Shown piece after piece: positions 52,583 to 63,737 of a stretch of DNA of 64,000 bases (position 1 is the first letter of the stretch; each line of letters opens with the position of its first letter). The translations under genes were made by a program, and so were the position numbers. This DNA comes from Theropithecus gelada (taxonomy: Eukaryota; Chordata; Mammalia; Primates; Cercopithecidae). Below the pieces are notes generated by a model. It was given only the letters and a program-made list of their open reading frames with translations. It was not told the origin of the DNA and did not search any database. The stretch spans positions 45,798,986 to 45,862,985 of the forward strand of contig NC_037682.1 of assembly GCF_003255815.1 (NCBI RefSeq). Reading direction: 5' to 3'.

Positions 52583-52950
52583 AACCCTCCTCACGACCTT
52601 CGCCTGTGCTGTTCCCTCAGCAGGAAACCCTTTCGCCCAATTGAGTATGGTTGACCTGTTCTGACCTTTCAAGTCCTGCTTCAAATGTTGTTTCCTTTGT
52701 GATGACTTCCCTGACTCTCCATCTAAGGTGGCTTTGCTATTCTCCCCACACTCATCACTTTCTATTCTACCATTCTATTTTCTACTTTTTAAAGGGTTTA
52801 TTTTCTTGCATGGTTGTTCATTTCCTTTCTCTCTACCTAATTCTAACTGGACCTATGCTCCATGGTAGCAGGAACCTTGTCTTGCTCACAGCTATATTCA
52901 CTATGTTTGGCACTTAATAGTTGATCAGTAAAAATAAATTGGATGGAAGG
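52583..52950 (+). mobile_element. L2 LINE 3' end, sense, well preserved
   Basis: 'cgcctgtgctgttccctcagc', 'ctttcaagtcctgcttcaaatg', 'gatgacttccctgactctcc', 'ccacactcatcactttctatt', 'ccatggtagcaggaaccttg' and 'gtttggcacttaatagttgatcag' keep L2 3' UTR order to the end. A GGAA-type purine tail follows at 52945-52978. Confidence 0.85.
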
Positions 52951-53155
52951 AAGGAAGTAAAGAAGGAAAAAGAGGGGGTTTCTAATACAATGGCTCCAGA
53001 ATGGCCACCCCAGCACTTAGCCCCACTGCCCTGAGAAGATAGCTCATTAGCCATGAGCCCACAGAAAACCTCTAGGCCAGGGCCAGGAGTGTTGGAGCCC
53101 CAGGGACAACATAGGCCAGGAATCTGATGCTAAAGGAAGAATAAGGGACAAGAGA
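52951..53155. other. Single-copy with GGAA/GAAG purine tract
   Basis: The purine tract 'ggatggaaggaaggaag' continues to about 52978. The remainder is unrecognised. Confidence 0.5.
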
Positions 53156-53159
53156 GGGA

Positions 53160-53455
53160 ATTAACATTTATTGAGCACCTACTGTGTGCCAGGCCTGTGG
53201 TTACTGAAAGAAACTTCTCATTTTACAGATGAGGGGGGCTGTAGATAATAAAAATATCTAACATTTATTCTTGCACCTGGGCTAATCACATTGCATATAT
53301 TTTCCCAATAAGTTTGGGAGGTAAGCATGATCACTGCTGACATTTCGTAAGCAGGGAGAACTAGGAATGCTCAGGAACTTGCTCGGTTTTATACAACTAG
53401 CTAGTGGCAAAGCCAGGATCAGAACTTGGGTCTTTCCAACTCTTGTCCAACATCC
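53160..53455 (-). mobile_element. MIR SINE, antisense (two overlapping pieces)
   Basis: 'ttaacatttattgagcacctactgtgtgccaggcctgtgg' and 'ctcattttacagatgagggggg' are followed by a second start, 'atctaacatttattcttgcacc', then 'aactagctagtggcaaagcc' and 'agaacttgggtctttcc'. The repeated start suggests two MIR copies side by side. Confidence 0.8.
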
Positions 53456-53830
53456 TCTTTTGATAGAAAATGTCCTTCACCCTATTATGATGGCTGGTTT
53501 GGCCCTGCCCTGCAGCCAGCTCTCCAGGGAAGTTGCTGGAAGGAGCCCTGCCCCAGGCCATGGTTCTAGGCAGACTTCAGACAATCCCCAGTCATCCACC
53601 AACTGCTCAGCAGGCCAGTTAATTGGCTTGCCACCCCCAAGTGCTGAAAGCACTTGGGCCGCCTGACACAGCGCCCTTGCCAAGAGCCGCCCACAGACAC
53701 AGACAGGTGAGGAGGGATGGGTCTTCTAGCCCTGCAAAGCAGCCAGCTCAGAAACCACCCAGGGAGGCCTCCCTGACAGGCTGCGTACAGGGGAGGGCAA
53801 AGACGGCACTTTCTGTCTAGGACAAGAAAG
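53456..53830. other. GC-richer single-copy stretch
   Basis: Unrecognised. Frames of 65-99 codons on both strands have no domain. Confidence 0.35.
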
Positions 53831-53834
53831 CACA

Positions 53835-53995
53835 GTCCTCAGGCTCTACCACCTATAAGCTGGTGACCAGATCAGTTTCTTAATCTCTCTAAGCCCTAGC
53901 TTTCCCGTTCATAAGGCTTCTGTGAAGATGAAGTGAAATGGCAGATGTCAGGCACTGCCCACAGCTGGCACAGGGTAGCAGCTCAGTGAAGCTCA
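53835..53995 (+). mobile_element. MIR SINE, sense
   Basis: 'ggctctaccacctataagctggtgacc', 'agtttcttaatctctctaagcc' and 'gtgaagatgaagtgaaatgg' match MIR. Confidence 0.75.
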
Positions 53996-54069
53996 GCTGT
54001 ACCAGGTGAATTCTAAAATCAGAACCCACCAGGAAATCCTCCTTCCCACCTATATACTAATACATGCCA

Positions 54070-54460
54070 CAGTCATTGAGTCCATACTGTGAGCTCAGAT
54101 GTGTGCTGAGCGCTGGAGAAACATCATGAACAAAATGGTCAAAATCCCTGACCTCAAAGACCTTCCAGTTGGGAGTGGGTAACCAACAAAATAAATACTA
54201 TGGTATGTCAGACAAGGTGCCAAGAAGAAAAAGGCAAAGCTGAGAAGACAGGTATGAAGTGTAGGGGCAGGGTAGCTGAGATTTTGAGCAGGGTGCCCAG
54301 GGATGGGCTCACTGAGAAGGTGACTTCTGGGAAAGGAAGTGCTGGAAGTGCTAAAGGCAGCCACACAGATGTCTGGGTGGAGGTGGGAGGTAAGAATGTT
54401 CCAGGCAAAGGAAACAGCAAGCTCACGCCTGAAAGCCAGAGGAGTACCTGCCAAGCCAAG
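54070..54460 (-). mobile_element. L2 LINE 3' end, antisense, well preserved
   Basis: 'cattgagtccatactgtgagc', 'aaatccctgacctcaaagacc', 'aaataaatactatggtatgtcagacaaggtgcc', 'ctcactgagaaggtgacttctgg' and 'gaatgttccaggcaaaggaaacagcaa' follow antisense L2 almost continuously. The 119-138-codon minus-strand frames here are shadows of L2, not genes. Confidence 0.9.
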
Positions 54461-54674
54461 ACGGAGTCCTCACATGATTTCAAAGACAAAGCATTTCCCA
54501 AATAAGAGGTTAATGAGAAAATTAGATTTTGTAAAAATGCAATTTGTGGCCAGTTTTTCAAAAGGCATGCTGTTGACCCTGTTGGTTCTGCAGTTTGTTG
54601 CTTCTGGAAAGTGGTCCTTGGCAAATGTCAGCATATTCATATAGGTTTCCCCAGGTAATTATACTAATTAATAT

Positions 54675-54900
54675 CAGCAATAGGAATTATAATCACTGTC
54701 GTTTATCAAGTCCCTACCATGTGCTGGGCAAAATTCTGGAAGCTTTTATATATACCACTATGATTCCCATTTTACAGATGAAGAAAATGAGGCATAGAGA
54801 GATTAAGCCTTTTAACCAAAGTCATGCAGCTTATGAGTGGAGAGTTAGAGTTCAAACTCAGACAGACTGGTTCTGGCATCTATGTGCTGACCACCATGTA
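54675..54900 (-). mobile_element. MIR SINE, antisense
   Basis: 'atcaagtccctaccatgtgctgggc', 'tgattcccattttacagatgaag', 'gaggcatagagagattaagcc' and 'gagttcaaactcagacagactgg' match antisense MIR. The 158-codon frame at 54595-55071 runs across it and has no domain. Confidence 0.9.
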
Positions 54901-55699
54901 ACTACCTTAAAAACATGGAAGTCATTATTATTATTAACAAGATGGGGTTGCCCTGGGCTGTCCAAGCTTTCTTGCTCTTCCTCAAAAGCCATGCTGTTTC
55001 CCCAAAATGAACACTCCCGAGCTTCCTGTTTAATCTTTTGCCCCAGGTCAAGTCGTTTTGTCAAGATATAAACTATTAAAACCAAAAGGTTGCAGATAGA
55101 GTACTACAGCAAAGGGATGACCAAAATTCCAGTCTCTATTGCAGAGAAGGGTGGCTGAGCAAGGAATATGGCAAGCTGATGCCACATCCCCAAGACTCAG
55201 TTTCCCCATCTGCCAAATAAGAAGGGATGGAGGGCTTTCAGGCCTCTTCCAGTCCCTGATCTTAGAGTTTGGAGACACGGACCCTGAACCCTGACTGAAG
55301 CCATGGAGCACATTGTCAGGAGTGTTCAACTGTGCAACTGACACCCAGAAGACAGCAGCCTGGGTGAGCTGGCTGTGTTGCCAGGCAGTGGGAGGCGCAG
55401 GCCATACTACCTAAGTCCATGGCTTGTGCCAAAAAAGCATCTTCCTATCTGCACCCCTGTGTCTGCCAGTGTTGTCCTGTGGTCCTGCCCCAGGCAGCAG
55501 GGGGCAGATGGTTCTACCTGCCAGTCTACTCATCCACACAGGATGTCCCTAACACAGTGAGCGCTTAGAGGGTTGGGAAAGACCAAACCTGCCACAGTCT
55601 CCCCGCTCCTCCTTCATCCTTCCATCTCTGCACTTCCTGTTGTGGGACCTCCTAACATATCTTACCATTCAGCCTTTGGGAAAAGCTGATCTCCAGTGG
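54901..55699. other. Single-copy 0.8-kb stretch
   Basis: 'ccccaagactcagtttccccatctgccaaataag' (about 55189-55222) is a possible MIR core scrap. Otherwise unrecognised. Confidence 0.38.
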
Positions 55700-55765
55700 G
55701 AAGGGAATATAATCATAATAAGTAGTTGTAAAGGCACCATTTACTGACTGCTTTTCTGAGCTACA

Positions 55766-57189
55766 TGTTTCTTTTTAATGAAAGTAAAATTGACATAACA
55801 TAAAATTAAGCTTTTTTTTTTTTCTTTTTTGAGACGGAGTCTCACTCTTGTTGCTCAGGCTGGAGTGCAATGGTGCGATCTCAGCTCACTGCAACCTCCG
55901 CCTCCTGGGTGCAAGTGACTCTCCTGCCTCAGCCTTCTGAGTAGCTGGGATTACAGGCACACGCCACCACTCCTGGCTAATTCTTGTAATTTTAGTAAAG
56001 ATGGGGTTTCACCATGTGGCCAGGCTGGTCTTGAACTCCTGACATCAGGTGATCCACCCATCTTGGCCTCTCAAAGTTCTGGGATTACAGGCGTGAGCCA
56101 CTGTGCCCAGCCGAAACGTTTTTTATTCAGTGACACTTAGTACTTTCATAATGCTGTGTAGCCATCACTTCTAAGTGGTTCCAAGACATTTTCATCATCC
56201 CAAAAGGAACCTCATGTCCATTAAGCAGTCAGTTGCCATTCCTGCCCTCTCCTTTGCCCCTGGCAACAACTAACCTACTTTTGTTTCTCACGGATTTGCC
56301 TATGCTGGATTTCATAGAAATGAAATCGTATAATATATGACTTTATGCCTGGCTTCTTTCACTTAGCATAATGTTTTCAGAGCTCATCCATGTTGTGGCA
56401 TTTATCAGTACTTCACTTCTTTTTATTGCTGAATAATATTCCATTGTATGGATATACCATACTTTGTTTATCCATTAATCTGTTGATAGACATTTCGGTT
56501 GTTTGCACTTTTTGGCTACAATGAATACTGCTGCTATGAACATTCATGCCCACATTTTTTAAACACTTGTTTTCAATTCTTTTGGGTGTACTCCTAGAAG
56601 TAAAATTCCTGGTTCATATGGTAATTCTATGTTTAGCTTTTTGAAATACCAACAACTGTTTTCTGCAGTGGTTGCACCATTTTACATTCCCACCAGCATT
56701 ATAGGAAGGTTCTAATTTCCTCATATCCTCAGAAACACTTGTTATTTTCAATTTTTAAAAAATTGTAGCCATCCTAGTGTGTGAAGTGGTATTTCATGGT
56801 GGTTTTGACTTGTTTTTCCCTAATGACTAACGATGTTAAGCATCTTTCCATGTGCTTCTGGGCTATTTGTATATCTTCTTTGGAGAAATGTCTAATCAAG
56901 TCCTTTGCTCACTTTTTAATTGGTTTATTTATTTTAATCAGGTCTTTTTTTTATCATTGAGCTTTTTATATATTCTGAATACTAGACTTATCAGATATAT
57001 GATTTGCAAATATTTTCTCCCAGTCTGAAGCTGTCCTTTAGTGCAGAAAAGTTTTTAATTTTCATGAAGTCCAACCTATCCATTTTTCCTTCTGTAGCTG
57101 GTGGTTTTGTGGTCGTATCTAACAATCCATTGCCAAATCCAAGGTCATGAAGATTTACCTCTAGGTTTTATCCTACAAGTTTTGTGTTA
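55766..57189 (-). mobile_element. L1M 3' portion, antisense, carrying an Alu
   Basis: About 1.1 kb of antisense L1 outside the Alu. Clear words are 'gctgaataatattccattgta', 'ggatataccatactttgttta', 'tacattcccaccagcattata', 'tttggagaaatgtctaatcaag' and 'gcaaatattttctcccagtct'. It covers the 3' UTR and the C-terminal end of ORF2. Frames are destroyed by stops. Confidence 0.93.
55811..56112 (-). mobile_element. Alu SINE, antisense, AluS-like, nested in L1M
   Basis: Full-length antisense Alu from a T-rich tail through GAGACGGAGTCTCACTCTTG to 'gagccactgtgcccagcc'. I cannot see a clear target duplication in the AT-rich L1 flanks. Confidence 0.95.
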
Positions 57190-57385
57190 AGTGTTTTATA
57201 TCTAATTTTCTTGACATCCTCTGGGTGAATTCCATTATCATCACCATTCCCATCTTAGAGACTAAGGGTCAGGATATTTAAGTTACCTGCCTAATGACCC
57301 ACAGCCAGGCAGAGCAGAGGCAGGGTTTGAATCTGCGTCTTCAGCTCTGGAGCCCAAGATGCCCATCATTCAGCCTCTCCAGATC

Positions 57386-57840
57386 TGCCTCCTGTTGTCC
57401 ATTATCCCCTCATCTCCAACAATATAGGTAGTGATTCCACAAACAAAATGCTGGTCTCAAAGTTTGAAGGGGAGGATGGAAGAAATGCAGATGTTCCCCC
57501 TGATAGCTACAAGGAGTAATTCTGCTGCCTGGGAAGAATGCTCAGGTGAGAGCAGCCACTTGGTTGAATCCAAGGGGAAAGTCATCTTTACCTTTCAAAA
57601 TTTAGCTTTAGTAGATTTTGTTGTGCTTTTGTATTCTCCTTCCTTATAAAGCAGCAACTCTGGGGCACTGGGACAACCTCCATAAGCTATTTCATCTCAT
57701 AACTCCCCATCCTGGGTGGTTAGGCGCAGTTCTCCTTCCCCAGGGAGCATCAAATTGTAATCAGTTCCTGACAATGCAGCTCATTCCCCAGAGAAGGGGG
57801 TGAGATGTAGCCCTTTGCATCCTGATTCCTTGCCTTGAAG
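57386..57840. other. Single-copy stretch
   Basis: Unrecognised. Confidence 0.35.
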
Positions 57841-57844
57841 TTGA

Positions 57845-58015
57845 CAGCAAACATTTATTTACTGAGGTCTATTATGTACTAAGCTCTGTGCTATGGGGGC
57901 CACAGAAATAAGTTTTTCAAGTAGGCCAGTGTAGAAGAGAGAGAGACAAACAGCTGCCATAGTTTGAGGCAGAAGGCAGGATGGGATAGACAGAGATGGA
58001 TATTAGGAATTGAAT
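57845..58015 (-). mobile_element. L2 LINE 3' end, antisense
   Basis: 'aaacatttatttactgaggtctattatgtactaagctctgtgc' and 'gtagaagagagagagacaaac' fit antisense L2. Confidence 0.6.
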
Positions 58016-58019
58016 GTGG

Positions 58020-58310
58020 GTATATTCATTTATTCACTGAAAAAAACTTTTATGGGTTTTTCTTACGTGCTAGACACCCTTTTAGATCTTGGGGATAAGA
58101 CAGTGAAAAGACAGACAAGGTCCTTTGCCTTCATGGGGTTTACACTCTAGTGAGGAAGAGAGACAATAGACAAGGAATCAGCTTGAGATGGGATCAAGAA
58201 GAGGCTGCATTTGAGCTGGACCCTGCAAAATAAGTAAGACGTTAATGCATTGACAAGGAAGGGAAGGACATTCCAGACTAAGAGAAATGCATGAACAAGG
58301 GCAGGGAGGG
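58020..58310 (-). mobile_element. Second L2 3' end, antisense
   Basis: Restarts with 'tattcatttattcactg', then 'tcttacgtgctagacacccttttagatcttggggataagacagtg', 'tcatggggtttacactctagtg' and 'ggacattccagactaagaga'. A tandem, better preserved antisense L2 copy. Confidence 0.82.
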
Positions 58311-58745
58311 ATACAGCTCCTTGACATCTTGCAGGTGTGTTTGCTAATTTATTTATTATTTACAACTTTTTTCCTTGACTATAAATGCTTTGTTTTTATA
58401 AATTTAAAAAGTACAGAACTTGAAGAAAAATCATCCATCATTCCTTCACCCAGGATAACAAGTTCCATGACCATGCAGAGGCTGAATTCGTTTGACTTCT
58501 CTGAACTGCTGGGCTCAAGCAAGCTGTGCTCAGCACCTGAAAAGCGTGTGCTGGGTGAGACAGAGCCTTGCTTTCTTCCAGTGCTGCCTGTCACAGAGAA
58601 GATGCATAGGAGACCCAGGGCAGTACATCTGAAATGAAAGTTAATGACTTTGGCCCAACAACTCCTAATCAGATCCACTGAGATTAGAATTAGAGAGACC
58701 TCACCTTTGCATTCCCAGAGTGTGGCCTACGTGAATGGGGAGGTG
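58311..58745. other. Single-copy stretch
   Basis: Unrecognised. A 116-codon plus-strand and a 99-codon minus-strand frame overlap and have no domain. Confidence 0.35.
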
Positions 58746-58749
58746 ACGT

Positions 58750-58955
58750 TAGCAGCACAGACCTGGGTTCTGAGACCTGGCTCAGCTTCATGTAACTAAG
58801 ACCTTGGGCAAGTGCTCACCATCTTTGCTCCCCTTCCTTCACCGGGGGACTCAAAACCAGGGACTAGACCTACCTGGGAGGTGTTTTCATAAGAAGTCAA
58901 TGAGATCAAGTCTGTGAAGTACTTAGCAGGGTCTGACACAAACAGTGTTCCAGGA
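58750..58955 (+). mobile_element. MIR SINE, sense
   Basis: 'cagacctgggttctgagacctggctcagc', 'ctaagaccttgggcaagtgctc', 'gtcaatgagatcaagtctgtg' and 'cagggtctgacacaaacagt' match MIR, diverged. Confidence 0.68.
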
Positions 58956-59395
58956 GTGAGCCTCTTATGCTCTGGACTTCTGGGTCAAGTTGGCTATTGC
59001 CACTGTAAAGATCCATGTGTACAGCTCGGGCATCCAGAACTCACAATCACAGTCCAGAACTGGTCTCCAGATACACCCTCACCTCTAACTCTGCCTGCTC
59101 CAGGTCCTTCCTCGAGTGTGAAGCCTCCCAGCTTTCACACAACCCAAGTCTGTCACGTCTAGAGCCTCTCTCAGGATCCTGGTACTGGAGCTCATTTCTA
59201 TGAAAACTACTTTTACTGGGCATCCTTGTCTGAGCCTAGAGATCTCTGAGCCCCCAAAGACAGCCCTGGTGGCCTCCTAGGCTTCACAGAGTGATACTCA
59301 AAGGAAGAATGTGAGCTGTGACTTGTGCCAAAGCATGGAGAAGAATGTGCCAGGGAACAACAGGGCAAATGGGCACAGGCACTGGTTCTCTGACT
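58956..59395. other. Single-copy stretch
   Basis: Unrecognised. Confidence 0.35.
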
Positions 59396-59397
59396 TG

Positions 59398-59790
59398 TTC
59401 ATTCACGTTTCATCCATTCAACATTGACTGAGCACCTACTGTGAGCCAGGCATCAGTTGCAGGGGCACAGCTGTGAACAAACACCTGCCCTCAGAGAGTG
59501 CACAGCCAGAGGGCGACAGAATGCAAAATATGAAGTTACACTCTAGTGTGATGGGTGTTAGGATGTGGGGGTGCACAGAGCCCCTAACTGGGCATGAGGC
59601 AGGGTGTGTGCAGCCTGGGGAGAAGGTCAGTGATGGGAGACCGCTCAGAAGGAGGAACTTTAAGCTGAGCATGATTGTGAGTAGGTTCCTGAAGGATTTT
59701 CTTTTTGAAAGAGAGGGTAAAGTGAGGAAATGAGTTCCAGACTGCAGAACAGCCTGTGAAAAGATCTAAATACAAGGAAGAGCGTGGTCT
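59398..59790 (-). mobile_element. L2 LINE 3' end, antisense
   Basis: 'ttcattcacgtttcatccattcaacattgactgagcacctactgtgagccaggc', 'cctgccctcagagagtgcacag', 'cactctagtgtgatgggtgtta' and 'gagttccagactgcagaacagcctgtg' follow antisense L2. Confidence 0.82.
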
Positions 59791-59894
59791 ATCAGAGGTA
59801 CCGAATTAAGCTCCAGGGCTGGAGGTTAAAGGGCCATAGTGAGATATCTGAGGGCCGAGGCTGGGGACAAAGGGGGGCCTGGCTCACCAAGGGT

Positions 59895-60060
59895 CTTAGA
59901 GCTACAGTGCAATGGTTAAGCTCACAAGCCAGGGAGGCAGAAAGCCTAGAATTAATGACCTGCTCAGCCACTTACTAGTTGTGTGACCTGGAGCAAATCA
60001 CTCAACCTCTCTGGGCAGTGCTGATGGGAAAAGAGAGGAGGGAATAAATATGAGAACATT
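59895..60060 (+). mobile_element. MIR SINE 5' half, sense
   Basis: 'ctacagtgcaatggttaagctcac' and 'gcctagaattaatgacctgctcagccacttactagttgtgtgacctgg' and 'caaatcactcaacctctctggg' are strong MIR blocks including its tRNA-like head. Confidence 0.9.
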
Positions 60061-60639
60061 ACAGAAATAAATCTGCAAGATGACTTCAGGGAACCATATA
60101 CATTGGTCCCAAACATTGTGTGGAAAGCCTCTGCTTTGCTCTCTAGTGGGTGGGTCTTCCCCTGGGATCACCACTTAGGATGCAATCTACACTTCCCCTT
60201 CACAGCCCTGGCCTCCAATCCTCGCCCAGTGTGGATCACCGGCCAGTCTTTCTTCCTTTGGCTGCAAGAAGTCCACAGTCAAAAGTGAAAAGAACCAGTT
60301 GCACCCGGTCATCCTGTCCCCAGCAATAGCTGGATGTTCAAGAGAGAAGAAAAAGAAGAATCTATGAAGCTGTCAACAGGGAAATTCTGGAACATGGTGG
60401 AGACAGAAATATTTACTTTGCAGGGATAAATATTACAGAAACAGCCCTCCATCATCCAGAAAGGTATCCTCATTGCCGGCAAAAGTGACAGCTGCAGAAA
60501 GTGTAGACCTTTTTCATAAAACAAATAAATGCAAACAAATAAACATAATATATGGAAGATTCTGTCTCACTGGCAATGGTAAAAATACATGGATTTGAGT
60601 TAGGCCTTTGTGGGTGTGTCTTTCAGATTCTCGGTAACC
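60061..60639. other. Single-copy 0.58-kb stretch
   Basis: No repeat recognised. Confidence 0.35.
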
Positions 60640-60785
60640 ATGGGCCAGTTATCATGCCTCTCCAGACCTGAGTTTCCCTGGATGCCGGACAGAGCATATG
60701 TAAGTATCTTCACAACATGGCTGTGAGGATGGAGTGTGCCCAGGATAATGTCTGGTGTTTCATAAATGTGGATTCTGTGTCTCAT
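60640..60785 (+). mobile_element. MIR SINE fragment, sense
   Basis: 'ccatgggccagttatcatgcctctccagacctgagtttcc' and 'ggctgtgaggatggagtgtgcccaggataatg' are weak MIR blocks. Confidence 0.5.
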
Positions 60786-61090
60786 ACTCATCTTCCTCTC
60801 TACAGCATGAACTTCCTACATAACCAGCACTTCTGGAATATCTGAATCCACAAGCAACTCCAACCAGCGGCCTGAGCTCCCTTTCTCAGGCACAGGGGTG
60901 GCTGCCAAAATGACACAAAGAATCTCAGTAACTGAGCCAAATGGTGTTTGCAAAACCCCTCAAGTTTATGGATCACATTGAAGTTAAAAGTGGAATTTAG
61001 CCATGGTCTCCTTTTGACTCAAGTGAGATCTTTACAGACTGGAGGTCATTTGCTTGCCTGTAACAGCTGCACATTAAAATGACCACCTTG
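60786..61090. other. Single-copy stretch
   Basis: Unrecognised. Confidence 0.35.
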
Positions 61091-61398
61091 GGTTGGGAAT
61101 AGTGGCTCATGCCTGTAATCCCAGCACTTTGGAAGGCTGAGGAGGCTGGATCGCTTGAGACCAGGAGTTTGAGACAGCCTGGGCAACATGGTGAAACCCT
61201 GTTCTTACAAAAAAAAAAAAAAAATAGCCAGGTGTGTTGGTGTGCACCTGTAGTCCCAGTTACTCGGAAGGCTTGAAGGTGACAGGATTGCTTGAGCCCC
61301 AGAGTTTTAGGCTGTAGTGAGCTGCGATGATGCCACTGCACTCCAGCTTGGGTGACAGAGCGAGACCCTGTCCTACAAAAAAAAAAAAAAAAAAAAAA
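61091..61398 (+). mobile_element. Alu SINE, sense, AluJ-like
   Basis: Old full-length Alu from GGTTGGGAATAGTGGCTCAT to a 22-base A tail (about 61377-61398). The mid-element linker also carries a long A-run (about 61208-61223). 'gatcgcttgagaccaggagt' and 'attgcttgagccccagagttt' are J-type. No clear target duplication seen. Confidence 0.94.
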
Positions 61399-62105
61399 TT
61401 TCCTTGGATAGTTTTCATGCTGCAGCCCAGTGTCCTGCGGTCTCTCCATAGGCTGCTGACATTACAATTCACCAGTGCAAATGAGAGCAAGCCCAGAGCT
61501 CCGGAGAAGAAACACGAAGTTGCAAGTTCTTTTCCTCCAGCTGCCACTGGATGCCAGGCCACACTGAACATTTCGTCTTTGGATGGCGAGACAGCCGGGA
61601 GGAAAATTGAAATGTCTGCACAGTGTTGTGTACACTGCATGACAGTGTCTTTGAAAAGCACATCTCATTGGGTGCACACATGTTTGCACACAGACATGGT
61701 TTATTTTAATGGTGTATTCAAAGCAGGGAGTAGGCTGTAGCAGTCATTTTACTGGCATTGATTTCTGTGGGAAAAAAAAGGAAGGCTGTCAATTTATCAC
61801 TGTAGGAAAATCAATGAAATTTGAGCTTATTCCAGATAACTATGAAAGGGGTGGTTAAGGGAGAGATCAGTGATTAATGTAGCCCTTCCTCAGATGTCCT
61901 GACTCCTGGGCTCCTAGGAGCAGAGCCTAGCAAAAAACTGCTCATTACAGGCAAATCTCAAATTCAGAATGTGATCAAGCCACTACCAAAGCTCTCGCCA
62001 AAGGACTCTTGGATGAAGAGGGAGGAGGGGACCTTTAATTGTGGAACAAATGGGAATCTGAATGATTTGAAAGATTAGGGAAACAGGAGAGAGGACTTCC
62101 AGGGG
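61399..62105. other. Single-copy 0.7-kb stretch
   Basis: No repeat recognised. Open frames of 133-137 codons on both strands start or end in the adjacent Alu and carry no domain. The block 61570-61700 has an enhancer-like mixed composition, but no specific claim is possible. Confidence 0.38.
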
Positions 62106-62109
62106 TTTC

Positions 62110-62262
62110 GAGGCAGTGTGGAGTAGAAAGAAAAGCATGGGCTTTAAACTCAGCCACTGGGCTTTACAGATTTGGTTGATGTAGGCGTAAACATATGTAA
62201 AAGGACAGCCATGGAGCCTGGCAACATACTGGGCACAGACTAGGCGGTCGGTGCCATTATTA
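62110..62262 (+). mobile_element. MIR SINE, sense
   Basis: 'gcagtgtggagtagaaagaaaagcatgggctttaaactcagc' and 'ggagcctggcaacatactgggcacagactaggcggtcggtgcc' match the MIR ends. The centre is partly lost. The Alu inserted at its 3' end. Confidence 0.68.
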
Positions 62263-62562
62263 CCTTTTTCTGGAGAGGGGGCAGGCAGGGTCTTACTCTG
62301 TCATCCAGACTGAGTACAGTGGCTTGATCTTGGCTCACTGCAACCTCTGCGTCTCGGTTCAAGTGATTCTCCTGCCTCAGCCTCCCGAGTAGCTGGGATT
62401 ACAGGCATCTGCCATCACGCCAGGCTAATCTTTGTATTTTTTAGTAGAGGTAGGGTTTCACCATGTTGACCAGGCTGGTCTCGAACTCCTGACCTCAGGT
62501 GATCCTCTGATTCTGCCTCCCAAAGTGCTGGGACTACAGGCTGAGCCACCACGCCTGGCCCA
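62263..62562 (-). mobile_element. Alu SINE, antisense, AluS-like
   Basis: Antisense Alu with a short, eroded tail ('ctttttctggagagggggcag') and body through 'gagccaccacgcctggcc'. Target duplication GTGCCATTATTA (62251-62262) / GTGTCATTATTA (62563-62574), one mismatch. Confidence 0.95.
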
Positions 62563-62574
62563 GTGTCATTATTA

Positions 62575-62710
62575 GTTTTGCTGCTCACTGGCCGTGTGGT
62601 TCTGAGCAAGTCACCCGACCTCTTTGAGCCTCAGGCTTACCCTCTGTGACATGCTCCTGGAGAGCCCGGTGGGAGGTACAGAATAGCATACGGTAGGCAC
62701 TCAAGCAGCG
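62575..62710 (+). mobile_element. MIR SINE, sense
   Basis: 'ctgctcactggccgtgtggttctgagcaagtcacccgacctctttgagcctcaggcttaccctctgt' and 'acggtaggcactcaagcag' match MIR core and 3' end. Confidence 0.82.
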
Positions 62711-63499
62711 GCGGACCTCCCCGCCCCCTGATTTCTAGGGGACGGCATGAAGGGAACTGACTCTTGGCTCCGGATTAGAGGGCAGGTCCGGACACTCACG
62801 CCCCACCCCACCCCTCAGCCCCTCTCGCTTAGTCTGGTGAGGCACCTCACGCAGTTGCTCCTCCAAATGGAAAAAGAACACGACGCCCAGATCAGAGCTC
62901 TGCCAAGAGTCTCCTTAGAAAGGCCCGGCAGCCAGCACTCTGCCGAGGGCCTGCCAGGGCCCGACTGGGTGGTGAAAATAAAATTAACAGCTAATGAGCC
63001 GCTTCCTGAAGCTTCAAGGAAGAGCTAGTGTCAGCCAGCGCAGGGTCTCATTTTTTGAGCAATTAGAGGAAAAGCAGAATTCTGTCTTGTGAGCATCACC
63101 AGATATTCCTGTCCACACTGGGGGGAAAATTCGAGAAGAAAGGCTGATCCCAGCCTCAGCCCATTCCCCCAGAGAGTGCCCCACCCTCAAGGATCACTCA
63201 GGCTGTGCCCTGAAATGTGCTTATGCTGCCCCCTTCTGGTGGCCATTGTCACTGCACTCCCCAAGGCCCCGGCCACAGAATGGGTAGGTCAGGCTTCTTA
63301 CAGCGGCTCATCTTCCCTGGAGGGGTAGAGGTGGAGGGTTCGGGTGGGGACCGGCTCCTGCGGCCCCAAGGGCTCCTGATTGCAGAGGCTGCAGCTGGCC
63401 TCCGTGTGAACAGCTGAAGACAGGGAATGTCTCTAAAGAACGATATTACAGTAGCAGCTAATATTTATTTCTTCAATATTTAATTTATTAAATATATTT
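62711..63499. other. Single-copy 0.8-kb stretch with AT-rich right end
   Basis: 'gtggtgaaaataaaattaacagctaatgagccgcttcctg' (about 62971-63010) has closely spaced TAA/TTAA/TAAT cores in a GC-richer context. 63455-63540 is AT-rich ('atttaatttattaaatatattta'). No repeat recognised. Short frames without domains. Confidence 0.4.
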
Positions 63500-63735
63500 A
63501 CTTTGCTTTAATTAATTGATTTGCTTAATATTTACTTGCAAGGTTCCAGGCCCCATGCTAAGCATTTTTCCTGCTTTACCTCCCTTAACTCTGTCAATAA
63601 CCCTGTGAGGTAGTTATTCCTATTCTCTTCATGTTACAGGAGGAGCCTGAAGCTCACGCATGCTGAAGTTCATACATCTGGTAACTGGCAGAGCCCAGAT
63701 TTGAACCCAGGCAAGTTTAACTCCAGATCTTCCAT
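63500..63735 (-). mobile_element. MIR SINE, antisense
   Basis: 'ccaggccccatgctaagcattttt', 'taaccctgtgaggtagttattcctattctc', 'gtaactggcagagcccagatttgaacccagg' match antisense MIR. Confidence 0.85.
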
Positions 63736-63737
63736 TG

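Larger units (their letters stand above)
55700..57385 (-). mobile_element. MIR SINE, antisense, split by L1M
   Basis: The left part, 55700-55765, has 'caccatttactgactgctttt'. The right part, about 57190-57385, resumes with 'ccattcccatcttagagacta', 'agttacctgcctaatgacccacagcc' and 'gggtttgaatctgcgtctt'. Together they form one MIR interrupted by the antisense L1M. Confidence 0.65.

Noticed and set aside
54208..54624. 138-codon minus-strand frame as a membrane protein gene
   Set aside because: It overlaps a well-preserved antisense L2. The hydrophobic runs arise from pyrimidine-rich L2 sequence read in that frame.
59895..60060. tRNA-like sequence
   Set aside because: The resemblance comes from the tRNA-derived head of a MIR SINE. 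There is no intact cloverleaf or anticodon arm.
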